Source of the DNA: a virus
Virus record (IMG/VR): IMGVR_UViG_3300031746_000007
Span: 1 to 64,000 of that record
Reading direction: 5' to 3' (one strand)
DNA length: 64,000 nt
Shown here piece by piece: positions 1 to 7,148 of the stretch (within the stretch, counting starts at the first letter, position 1; each line of letters starts with the position of its first letter). Under the pieces are notes generated by a model, which saw only the letters and a list, made by a program, of their open reading frames with translations, searched no databases and was not told where the DNA came from. Both the position numbers and the translations under genes were made by a program.

Positions 1-2
1 AC

Positions 3-284
3 CTACTCGTCGCCGGCGCCGCGCTCGCCGGTCTCGCGTTCTCGTTCGAAGCCGGTCGCTACCGGGGACACCGCGAAGGGATCGCGTACGCGGAGACGAA
101 GACGGCGATGGTCGACGAAGCCCTCGCGACGCTCGAGCTGGCTCGCATCAGCACCGAGGAGTGTCACGAGCTGGCGCAGTATCTCAAGGCAGCACCACGC
201 ATCCCGCGGCGGAGCGTTGTCCGGCAGCTGAACCTTGCGAAGCGCGCGCTCACAGAGCCCTGCAAGAACTGCGGCGGCGAGTAG
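3..284 (+). CDS. Small N-terminally anchored membrane protein, partial
   Basis: This frame is open from the left edge of the window, so its start is missing. About 93 residues are visible. They begin with a hydrophobic stretch (LLVAGAALAGLAF) that looks like the end of a transmembrane segment or signal anchor, followed by a charged, mostly helical region and a C-terminal CKNCGGE tail. It is on the plus strand, and its TAG stop directly abuts the stop of the convergent amidase gene. An anchored helical protein beside holin and endolysin genes could be a spanin-like lysis protein, but no specific family is recognised and the orientation is unusual for that role. Confidence 0.6.
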   Translation, partial: LLVAGAALAGLAFSFEAGRYRGHREGIAYAETKTAMVDEALATLELARISTEECHELAQYLKAAPRIPRRSVVRQLNLAKRALTEPCKNCGGE

Positions 285-944
285 CTAGAGCGTGATTCCG
301 GCGGCGACCAGGCGAGCGTCGACCTCGCTCGCCGGCCACAGGTTCCAGTCGGTCGGGAGAGTAGCGAGCGCGCTCGCCGCCAACACCTTGACCGGCAGGA
401 ACGCCCCCGGGCAAACCTTGTTCGCGTCCGCACTCGCACCGGCGAGGTCGGTGTGGCCGGCGGTGATGAGCCCACGCTGAATCGGGATGAGCAGCGCGAC
501 GAGCTTCACGAGCTTCGCGTACATGCCCGCCGGCGGGGTGTACTTTCGGAAGTCCCCGACTGCGGCGACGCCGATGCCTCGCCAGTTGAACCCGACCGCG
601 TGAGCGCCGCGCACCGAGAGCGGAAGCAGTTGCTCGAGCGTCCACAGCTCGGGGTCGGCGCGGAGCAGGAAGTGGTAGGGGATCGCGCCTCCGGTGCCGA
701 GCCCGACGTTGTTGAAGCGCAGCGCGAGCGCGGGCCCGTCGAGCAGCTCGTTAGGTACCGGGTTCGGGTTCGCGACCGGGTCGAGGTGGTCGAGGTCGGT
801 GCGGTGAATCACGAGGTGGGAGAGTGCCGGACGCGGGAGCACGTGCACGTTGCGCTTGTTGACCGTGCGGCATTCGGCGATGCGGTTCCACACGAACGGC
901 ACAGGCTTCGACGGCAGGTCGGCGGTCGTGTTCGTGATGACCAT
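285..944 (-). CDS. Endolysin: N-acetylmuramoyl-L-alanine amidase, PGRP/Amidase_2 type
   Basis: 219 aa. The protein has the layout of zinc amidases of the Amidase_2/PGRP family, which cut the bond between MurNAc and the stem peptide. A first histidine lies in HLVIHRTDLD, the core strand reads GIGVAAVGDF, and GHTDL followed by KVCPG supplies the second histidine and the cysteine ligand. No signal peptide is visible, so release through a holin is expected. The start chosen is the ATG at 944, which overlaps by one base the stop of the upstream MshEN-like gene, indicating translational coupling. It is the last gene of the late transcript. Confidence 0.85.
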   Translation of the reverse strand: MVITNTTADLPSKPVPFVWNRIAECRTVNKRNVHVLPRPALSHLVIHRTDLDHLDPVANPNPVPNELLDGPALALRFNNVGLGTGGAIPYHFLLRADPELWTLEQLLPLSVRGAHAVGFNWRGIGVAAVGDFRKYTPPAGMYAKLVKLVALLIPIQRGLITAGHTDLAGASADANKVCPGAFLPVKVLAASALATLPTDWNLWPASEVDARLVAAGITL

Positions 945-1306
945 CACTTCACCTTGAGCTTGGCTGCGATCGCATTCGAGATCCCGGCGATCTCGCCGAG
1001 GCTCGCCGACACCTCGCGCATGTGGTGTGCCTGGCGCGAGAGCTGGTGTTGCACCTCCTCCTGCCCGGTCGTCTCGCCCCTCGAGCGACGCTGTTCGTAG
1101 AGCGCCTCCTCGAGCTGGTCGCGGTCGATCGCCCCCATCTCGATCAGGATCTCGCCGAGCGGGGGCGCCGCCATGAGTTGCCTCTCGATCGCTGCCTTGA
1201 CCTGCTCGGGGGTCACGAACCCGCGGCGGATGAGAATGTTGCCGAGCGATGTCTGGTCTGCGGATGCCTCTTCGACTTCTTTGTGCTTCGACCCACGCCA
1301 CAGCAT
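944..1306 (-). CDS. MshEN-like (GspE N-terminal type) domain protein
   Basis: 120 aa. Residues 20-43 (LGNILIRRG...AAIERQ) and 49-72 (LGEILIEMG...EALYEQ) are two 24-residue copies of one motif, separated by exactly five residues (LMAAP). That is the architecture of the MshEN domain of type II secretion/MSHA ATPases, a known cyclic di-GMP binder. The arginine that usually opens each motif is Ser in copy 1 and Pro in copy 2, so ligand binding is uncertain. The C-terminal part (73-120) looks like an amphipathic helix. The ATG at 1306 is chosen because GGGAGG lies six bases upstream. The gene sits between the holin candidate and the amidase. Confidence 0.7.
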   Translation of the reverse strand: MLWRGSKHKEVEEASADQTSLGNILIRRGFVTPEQVKAAIERQLMAAPPLGEILIEMGAIDRDQLEEALYEQRRSRGETTGQEEVQHQLSRQAHHMREVSASLGEIAGISNAIAAKLKVK

Positions 1307-1319
1307 CGACGCCTCCCGG

Positions 1320-1556
1320 TCAGAGCTTCGATGACAGGCTATTGAGTGCATCCTTCAGGCCGCCGATCGCTTCCTTCATCGCGGTAATGGCTTGGACATT
1401 TTGAACGGAGACGTCAAGGATCTGTTTGTGCAGCTGCCCGATGTACTGGTCTTTTCGGTAGTAGGCGATCGCCAGTGCTCCGAGCAGAGCGTAGGGCCCG
1501 CCCGACATGAGAACGCTCACGAGCTTTTCGAATGCCGCTGCCAGGTCGGTCGCCAT
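1320..1556 (-). CDS. Putative holin, one membrane segment plus coiled coil
   Basis: 78 aa. A short amphipathic N-terminus is followed by one hydrophobic segment (GGPYALLGALAIAYYR) and then a long heptad-like helix (residues about 37-78). Small one-segment proteins next to an endolysin are often holins or holin-associated proteins. The start at 1556 has AGAGG upstream. The stop at 1320 lies just upstream of the ribosome site of the next gene. Confidence 0.65.
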   Translation of the reverse strand: MATDLAAAFEKLVSVLMSGGPYALLGALAIAYYRKDQYIGQLHKQILDVSVQNVQAITAMKEAIGGLKDALNSLSSKL

Positions 1557-1590
1557 TGGTACCTCTCGAGCTATTGTGCTTCGACCCCCG

Positions 1591-1968
1591 TCAGATGTCG
1601 AGAGGCTTGTTCGGGTCGGGGGTCGACTGCGGCACGAGCACGCGCCCGAGCACCAGCCCGATCGCGAGTGGCCACGCCGGCGGCACGACGATCGGCACCA
1701 TGAGCCCGACGATGAGCGCGCCGAGCAGGAGCCCGGCGCCGATGAGCACGCGCAGCCAGCCCGGTCCCCACGTCCGGCCAGGCCAGAACAGGTGCGTCAT
1801 CAGGCCGCCCAAGAAGAGCGGGATGACCGGGTGATGGTAGGCGAGCGAGAGGAGCAGGTTGCTGATCGTGCCCCTCGAGCCGGCGAAGCTCACGGCGATG
1901 AAGTCCCACACGATGAGCCCGCCGGTCGCGCCCGCGACCACGATGCCGGTGCGTTGACGCCAGGTCAT
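1591..1968 (-). CDS. Multi-spanning small membrane protein, possible holin or antiholin
   Basis: 125 aa with several hydrophobic segments: about residues 8-28, 40-60 and a long one or pair from 75 to 115 rich in L, V, G and P. The short tail is polar (STPDPNKPLDI). No family is recognised. Its place between the last tail-fibre gene and the one-segment holin candidate makes a lysis role the best guess. The start overlaps by one base the stop of the YadA-like gene upstream. Confidence 0.6.
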   Translation of the reverse strand: MTWRQRTGIVVAGATGGLIVWDFIAVSFAGSRGTISNLLLSLAYHHPVIPLFLGGLMTHLFWPGRTWGPGWLRVLIGAGLLLGALIVGLMVPIVVPPAWPLAIGLVLGRVLVPQSTPDPNKPLDI

Positions 1969-2525
1969 CAGCTACTCGCCACGATGCCGGCGCCCTCGAG
2001 CGCCGACAAGATCAGGTTGATCGCCGCGCGTGCCTCGGCGTCGGCGGTCGCGCCGCCGGTCGGGTCGGGTATATGGGCCGGCTGAGTCGACGGCACCACG
2101 CCGCCGAATGCCGCGAACCCCGCGCTCACTTGAAGAGCCTTCTTCTGAGTCGATGACCCACCCACGAGCCCGACCGTCACGGTGTCGTCAGCGGTCGTCG
2201 CCGACTCGGTTCCGATCGCGACCGCCCGCGCGTGTCCGGCTACCGCACTCTTGCCGAGCGCAATCGCGCCTACCTGATTTGCGTTCGCGCCCCAGCCGAC
2301 TGCCGTCGCCAGGCCAGAAGCCGCCGTCGCGGCAGCGCCCGAGCCGACTGCCGTGGACCCTTCCCCGGTCGCCTGCGCTCCGGACCCTATCGCTGTTGCA
2401 TCATCGGCCGTGCCCGTGTTCGCGGCGGTCCCGGCTTCGCCACCGTAGCGTTCGCTACGCGCGCCGGTGCCGGGAGAGCCAGGCACCTCTTTGAAGATCG
2501 CGTTGCCGAAGAGTTTGGCTGCCAT
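1968..2525 (-). CDS. Tail-fibre tip protein with YadA-head-like repeats
   Basis: 185 aa. Residues about 40-110 carry degenerate repeats of the type A[IV]G.GA.A.G..[ST][TA].[AV]VG (AIGSGAQATGEGS, TAVGSGAAATAASG, AIALGKSAVAGHA, AVAIGTES). These resemble the left-handed parallel beta-roll heads of trimeric autotransporter adhesins (Hep_Hag/YadA head). A Gly/Ala/Thr-rich linker and a helical C-terminus (ARAAINLILSALEGAG) follow. In a phage such repeats usually form trimeric fibre tips that touch the host. It is the last gene of the fibre block. The repeat similarity is visible; the role is inferred. Confidence 0.7.
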   Translation of the reverse strand: MAAKLFGNAIFKEVPGSPGTGARSERYGGEAGTAANTGTADDATAIGSGAQATGEGSTAVGSGAAATAASGLATAVGWGANANQVGAIALGKSAVAGHARAVAIGTESATTADDTVTVGLVGGSSTQKKALQVSAGFAAFGGVVPSTQPAHIPDPTGGATADAEARAAINLILSALEGAGIVASS

Positions 2526-2526
2526 G

Positions 2527-2784
2527 TTACAGCGCCCCTTGTGAGTCGAGCATCACGACGATGTCGCCCGCGACGATGTCCTGCCGCAGCTTGGCGGTTG
2601 CCAGTTCGCTCACGAGCCGGTGCGCCGCCTCATAGTCGTTATAGTGACCGGCGACGTTCTCGTCGAGCATGTCGATCTCAGCGCCCGGCGCCACGACCGT
2701 GCCGCCCATCTCGACGACCGCGTAGGGCGAGCCCGTCGCGTTCTTGATCTTGATCGACCCGTTTCTCAGCGGCAACCCCTGCAT
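2527..2784 (-). CDS. Small protein of the fibre block, unknown function
   Basis: 85 aa. The N-terminal half is beta-rich (SIKIKNATGSPYAVVEMGGTV) and the C-terminal half is mixed with a predicted helix. The start at 2784 has a good AAGGAG six to eight bases upstream. No family is recognised. Its place between a beta-helix spike and the YadA-like protein suggests a fibre accessory or chaperone, which is inference only. Confidence 0.75.
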   Translation of the reverse strand: MQGLPLRNGSIKIKNATGSPYAVVEMGGTVVAPGAEIDMLDENVAGHYNDYEAAHRLVSELATAKLRQDIVAGDIVVMLDSQGAL

Positions 2785-2796
2785 GACTGTCTCCTT

Positions 2797-4122
2797 TCAG
2801 AAGCGACTGATGCGCGAGCCCGTTGCGAGATTGAGCGCGTAGGTGCCCGAAGACGCGAGCGCTGCCCACGTCACGTCGGTCACACCATCGACCGTGACCT
2901 CACCAGCCGCGCCTGTGATCGTGGGAGTGAAACTGATCTTGATCGCGTTGGCGACCTCGTGCGCGTACAGCCCCCAGCCCGCGTTGCCCGTACCGACGAG
3001 CGAGCTTTCGATGTAGAGCTGCGACATGAACAAGGAGAAGCACCCGACTGTGCAGTTCTTGATCTCGGTGTCCCGCAGTCCGATGGTCGCCGCCTGGCAC
3101 CCGATGCCGGTAGAAGCGCCGTCGATGATCGTGTTGAAGAACTTCATCCCGGAAGGACACGCGAGAACCCGCAAACCCGTGCCCGTCCCGCGCGAGTACA
3201 CGCCGAAGATCGCGCCGCCTCCGGCACAGTTCTGAAAGTCGACACCGACCGACGCACACTGAGCCAACAGCCCGCGCGTCGAGAGGTCGGCTTGGTTGAA
3301 TATGTTGTAGAGCGCAATTCCGAACGACGGGCCGACCGCCCCCACGTCGCGCCAGGAAACCGAGAACGAGCTTTGCTCATAGAGCCCGACCGTGGCGGCA
3401 CCCCTGGCGAGCACACGAATCATAAAGACGCGCACGTTGTTGTTGCCGTAGTAGCGGTACGTCCCTGCCGCGATCTTCAGGTCACGGAGGAACATGTTGC
3501 CCAGGTTGCGGAGAAGATGCACGCCGTAGGGAATCCCGGGGAACAGAGCGAGCGCCTTCGGGCTCGCCGAGGTGATGACGGTCCCCGAATCCTCGATCGT
3601 GTAGACCGAGCCCGCGCCGAAAGATGTCGAGACATCGGCAACCGTGAGGGCTGTCGCCGTGTTGGCCGCGATCAGCTTGATCTGTCCTGCCCCCGGTCCC
3701 GACGCGATGTTGACGTAGCGTCCGACGAGGTCGTCGGGGGTCCAGGTCGCCCCCGCGTCGACAAGCGTGCGCGTCGTTCCGCCGGTAGCTGTCCCGGTCG
3801 GCGAGCCGGTCGCGAGGGTTGACGTGATTCGCGTGCCGGCGATCTGAAGCCCGGCCGAAGCCAGCATGCCCTCGACCATGAAGCCGGCGAAGTTACCGAC
3901 GCCGATGTTGATGAGAGCGTTCGCCGTCGTGGCGCCGCCGTATCGGATGACCGGCGCGAGCGCGTCAATCGCCGCTTGAATGGTCAGGAACGGAAACGCC
4001 GAGTAGTCGCCTCGGGTGATGCGCGCCGGCCGGTTGGCCGAGGGCGTGTCGCTACCGGTCGTACTGACGGCGAGCACGATGTTGCCTTGCGATTCCAGAC
4101 CACCGAAGCGAAGTTGTGCCAT
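2797..4122 (-). CDS. Beta-helix tail spike, paralogue 1 of pair A
   Basis: 441 aa. The N-terminus (GLESQGNIVLAVSTTG, then RPARITRGDYSA and TIQAAIDAL) is the typical entry to a right-handed parallel beta-helix. The middle is a series of short V/I/N/G-rich strands. The last about 40 residues (VTVDGVTDVTWAALAS ... ATGSRISRF) match the end of the neighbouring 459-residue protein closely, as does the N-terminus. The two are paralogues whose middle parts have diverged. The likely role is a receptor-binding spike or depolymerase, but no catalytic residues can be assigned by eye. Confidence 0.8.
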   Translation of the reverse strand: MAQLRFGGLESQGNIVLAVSTTGSDTPSANRPARITRGDYSAFPFLTIQAAIDALAPVIRYGGATTANALINIGVGNFAGFMVEGMLASAGLQIAGTRITSTLATGSPTGTATGGTTRTLVDAGATWTPDDLVGRYVNIASGPGAGQIKLIAANTATALTVADVSTSFGAGSVYTIEDSGTVITSASPKALALFPGIPYGVHLLRNLGNMFLRDLKIAAGTYRYYGNNNVRVFMIRVLARGAATVGLYEQSSFSVSWRDVGAVGPSFGIALYNIFNQADLSTRGLLAQCASVGVDFQNCAGGGAIFGVYSRGTGTGLRVLACPSGMKFFNTIIDGASTGIGCQAATIGLRDTEIKNCTVGCFSLFMSQLYIESSLVGTGNAGWGLYAHEVANAIKISFTPTITGAAGEVTVDGVTDVTWAALASSGTYALNLATGSRISRF

Positions 4123-4125
4123 GAC

Positions 4126-5505
4126 CTACCGCCTATTGATCCGCGACCCGGTCGCTTCGTCGATTGCGTAGTCGCCGACGTTTGCCAGTTCGGCCCACGT
4201 CACCGCGCCGACTCCGTCCACCGTCGCATCGCCGAGCGTGCCCGTGAGCGTAGGTGTGAAACCAGCGAGGCTCACGACATTCGAGCCGCCATCTAGGCGG
4301 AGGCCAAACCCTGCGTTACCAACACCCACAAGTGAACCGCCCATTGTTATCCGGCAATTGTCGAGAGTGAATGTCCTGACAGTCGTGTTGTTGATCGCTA
4401 ATTCGAAGCATTCTCCCGTCGATCCGTACCCGGCGACTCCGATCTGGCATCCGTCAAGTAGCAAGCCGTAGATCCCAACATCGGCGACGCCGTACACATA
4501 TAGGCCACTCACGCCACCGGTTGCCGAACAGTCAAGAACGTAAAACCAACCCACACCACGAAATCCGGAGAAGGGATAATCACAATTTACGACCCCACAA
4601 AAATAGGATTGAAATAAAGGGCAGACTTGAGCTTGAAAACCAACAGCGCAATCCATTGCGAAGCAGTACCCGTATGAAGCTGAAAGCGTCTGACCAGCAA
4701 TGAAGGCGTAACCTGAACCAGTACCTACCGCCACGCATCTTTCGTAAAATATTAGGCCGCTGTCCAACACACCGAACGCAGCGACCGCACCAGATATCAC
4801 CGCCTTTAGGTCTTTCAGATACACGGACGAAGTTTCTGCGATGCTAACGTAATCGAACCGGCCAGTCGGTTTTGTATTGACGATCGTTGCTACATCTTCG
4901 ATCGTGAACACCGATGTAGCGTCGAACGCGGGTGTGGGATACGAGGCGAACGTAATGGTGTCCGTCGTGTTGCTCATCACCGGCAAAATCTGACCCGCGC
5001 CGGAGCCCGCAGTCACACTGACGAATCGGCCACGAAGATCGTTGACCGTCCAACCTGCACCAGTCAGGGTCAGCGATCTCGCGCCGCCACTCGTCGCCGT
5101 TCCTGAGTTTGGTCCGGTGGCTGGTGTGGCAAGCTGTCGAGTACCAGCAATAGTCAAATCGTAATTCAAACCAAAGACCGCGAAACCAGGAAAGGTTCCA
5201 GCCCCCACGTTGATCGTGGCTGTGAGGTCTGGGGCAGCGTAAGTCAGCCCCGTGCGACTTAGCAGCGGCAGCGCGTCGATGGCGGCTTGAATTGTGGCGA
5301 ACGGCTTGGCCGAGTAGTCACCTTGAACGATGCGCGCCGGACGAGTCGGATCAACGTCGAGCCCGGTCGTCGCGACGGCGAGCGTGATGTTGCCCTGCGA
5401 CTCTAGCCCGAGGATCTGCGATGCGGGCAACCCTGGCAGCGGCAGCGCGGGAGGAAACGCGATGTTGCCGAGGAAGCTCTGAGTATCGCGCATCGAATGG
5501 GCCAT
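4126..5505 (-). CDS. Beta-helix tail spike, paralogue 2 of pair A
   Basis: 459 aa. It shares the GLESQGNI.LAV.TTG.D entry, the RPARI..GDYSA block and the VDGV..VTWAELA ... ATGSRINR end with the downstream gene, with a diverged central beta-helix. The stretch coding for the central part (about 4300-4770) is clearly richer in A and T than its surroundings, which suggests that the receptor-contact region was exchanged with another phage. It starts at 5505 with GAGG upstream. Confidence 0.8.
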   Translation of the reverse strand: MAHSMRDTQSFLGNIAFPPALPLPGLPASQILGLESQGNITLAVATTGLDVDPTRPARIVQGDYSAKPFATIQAAIDALPLLSRTGLTYAAPDLTATINVGAGTFPGFAVFGLNYDLTIAGTRQLATPATGPNSGTATSGGARSLTLTGAGWTVNDLRGRFVSVTAGSGAGQILPVMSNTTDTITFASYPTPAFDATSVFTIEDVATIVNTKPTGRFDYVSIAETSSVYLKDLKAVISGAVAAFGVLDSGLIFYERCVAVGTGSGYAFIAGQTLSASYGYCFAMDCAVGFQAQVCPLFQSYFCGVVNCDYPFSGFRGVGWFYVLDCSATGGVSGLYVYGVADVGIYGLLLDGCQIGVAGYGSTGECFELAINNTTVRTFTLDNCRITMGGSLVGVGNAGFGLRLDGGSNVVSLAGFTPTLTGTLGDATVDGVGAVTWAELANVGDYAIDEATGSRINRR

Positions 5506-5513
5506 TGGCTACC

Positions 5514-5804
5514 TCACATCCCTGGACGTGTGCCAGGACGGCCACCGCGATTCGGCAACGGAGGCTCCATACGCGGAGGTGGAGCCAGCCGCTCAGGCAA
5601 GCCGGTAGCGTTGCCGAGGTTGCACTCGACGAACGTGAACGCGGGATTGAACGTGCAGTTCGTGAACGCCGACTCGGCGAAGTTGCAGCTCTTCGCCGTG
5701 CCGTTGAACGTGCAGCCGGTGAAGTCGGTCTGCGCGTGCATCGCCCACACGAGATCGCCGTCGTTGTAGGTCACGTTTGAGACTGCGTTGCGCGGCATCG
5801 GCAT
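5514..5804 (-). CDS. Small protein with pentapeptide-like cysteine repeats
   Basis: 96 aa. Residues about 25-67 show a short run of five-residue steps with aromatic or hydrophobic centres and regular cysteines (TDFTGCTFNG, SCNFAESAFT, NCTFNPAFTF, ECNLGNATG), as in pentapeptide-repeat solenoids. The C-terminus is a Pro/Arg/Gly-rich tail. It lies between two spike genes and starts at 5804 with TAGGAGA upstream. It could be a small capping or joining piece of the beta-helix spikes, but the function is unknown. Confidence 0.7.
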   Translation of the reverse strand: MPMPRNAVSNVTYNDGDLVWAMHAQTDFTGCTFNGTAKSCNFAESAFTNCTFNPAFTFVECNLGNATGLPERLAPPPRMEPPLPNRGGRPGTRPGM

Positions 5805-5842
5805 GGTGTTCTCCTAGTAGAGTTGCGGTCGGATGTTCGTTC

Positions 5843-7141
5843 TCACGCCTTCGTGACGCCGAGTCCGTACCCATAATCGTAGTCGCCGCCATACGGCCCG
5901 ATCAAATCAGCGATCGACATCCACACGGTTCCAGCCGGACCCCGAATAGCAATCGCCTTGGTGGGGTCTATCGTGTCAGCCCACGTTCCTTGCAATCGAC
6001 ACCGACCGAAGCCGTTCAGGTCCACCCACTTGCCCGGGGTTTTTCCGTCTAGGGCTTTGCCTCCTGCCAACAACATCGCATCGGTGTAGTTCAGGAACCA
6101 AACCGTGCCCTCCCAACCTCCCCCCATCATGTTGATCATTTGGTACAGGCCGCCGCGATCGACGGCCCAGCTCCGATAGTGCAGGAAGAAGATGTCGTTG
6201 GAGTTGCGCGCGTTGACCGCGTTCCAGTTGAATGCCAGACATTGTCGGCCCTCGACAAGTCGCAGAGAATTGAGCAACGAAACACCGTCGAACTCCACGA
6301 CGCTGTCGTAAGCGTAGAACACACTGTAGCCGTTTTCGATGAAGCAGTTGTAGACGTAGGTGATCGCCCCGGGACTGCTCGCGTAGCCAGCCGCGCCTCC
6401 CGAGTTGGCACACCTGAAGTGACAGTTTCCGAATTGCAGCGTGCTCGGGTTGAGCTGATAGAAGAAGCTCCACGAGCCTCCGGGGTCTTTGTCGAACATC
6501 ACCGAGTCGACATAGAGCGACCCCGACAAGATCGAGATCGTGCCGCCGCCCAAGAACCGCACTGAGGGCTTGAGGATTTTCGCCACGGTCCCGACCGACC
6601 CCGGACCCCACGGGTTCGCGGAGGGAATCCCGATCGTCAGGTCGTGCGTGCCGTTGGCCAAGATCGGAGCCCGTGACGGGTAGTCGGGATAGCCGGGCCA
6701 CGGCACCTCGACCCAATAGCCCGCCCATTCATCGACCGTCCACGCCGGATTGCCGGCCGGCTGGTGAACGTGGCAATCGTCCCCCGAGTAGCTGTCGACC
6801 GTGAACGTCGCAGTCGGGGCGCCCCATGCCCCCACGAAATTGACGCTCCCGGCGAAGTCTGCCTCGAGACCAGTCGAAGGTATCGTGTAGTCGCCGGCAG
6901 CAAACTGAACGGTCACGTATCCGTTGGCACCGACGAGCGAGATCGGCAAGCGCTTGAGCACCTCCGCCAGCGTCTTCAGCGGTGTGGTCGTGCCGGGGTT
7001 CCAGGGGCTGTCGTCGCCGAGCGCCGCGTCGACGAGGATCGTTGCCGCCGGCCAGACCGCGCCTTCAGTCTGCGTCGTTGCCGTGAACGGACCGATCTTG
7101 ACCGCGCGTCCGAACGTCTGCTCGAGGTGGTGATATGCCAT
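5843..7141 (-). CDS. Beta-helix tail spike, paralogue 1 of pair B
   Basis: 432 aa. Near the N-terminus is LGDDSPWNPGTTTPLKTL, followed by VDSYSGDD.HVHQPAGNPAW. Both blocks recur in the next gene upstream (554 aa). The C-terminus ends in SIADLIGPYGGDYDYGYG, also matched there. The middle reads as many short strands, as in a beta-helix. The spike or receptor-binding role is inferred from fold pattern and position. Confidence 0.8.
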   Translation of the reverse strand: MAYHHLEQTFGRAVKIGPFTATTQTEGAVWPAATILVDAALGDDSPWNPGTTTPLKTLAEVLKRLPISLVGANGYVTVQFAAGDYTIPSTGLEADFAGSVNFVGAWGAPTATFTVDSYSGDDCHVHQPAGNPAWTVDEWAGYWVEVPWPGYPDYPSRAPILANGTHDLTIGIPSANPWGPGSVGTVAKILKPSVRFLGGGTISILSGSLYVDSVMFDKDPGGSWSFFYQLNPSTLQFGNCHFRCANSGGAAGYASSPGAITYVYNCFIENGYSVFYAYDSVVEFDGVSLLNSLRLVEGRQCLAFNWNAVNARNSNDIFFLHYRSWAVDRGGLYQMINMMGGGWEGTVWFLNYTDAMLLAGGKALDGKTPGKWVDLNGFGRCRLQGTWADTIDPTKAIAIRGPAGTVWMSIADLIGPYGGDYDYGYGLGVTKA

Positions 7142-7148
7142 CGTTGCC

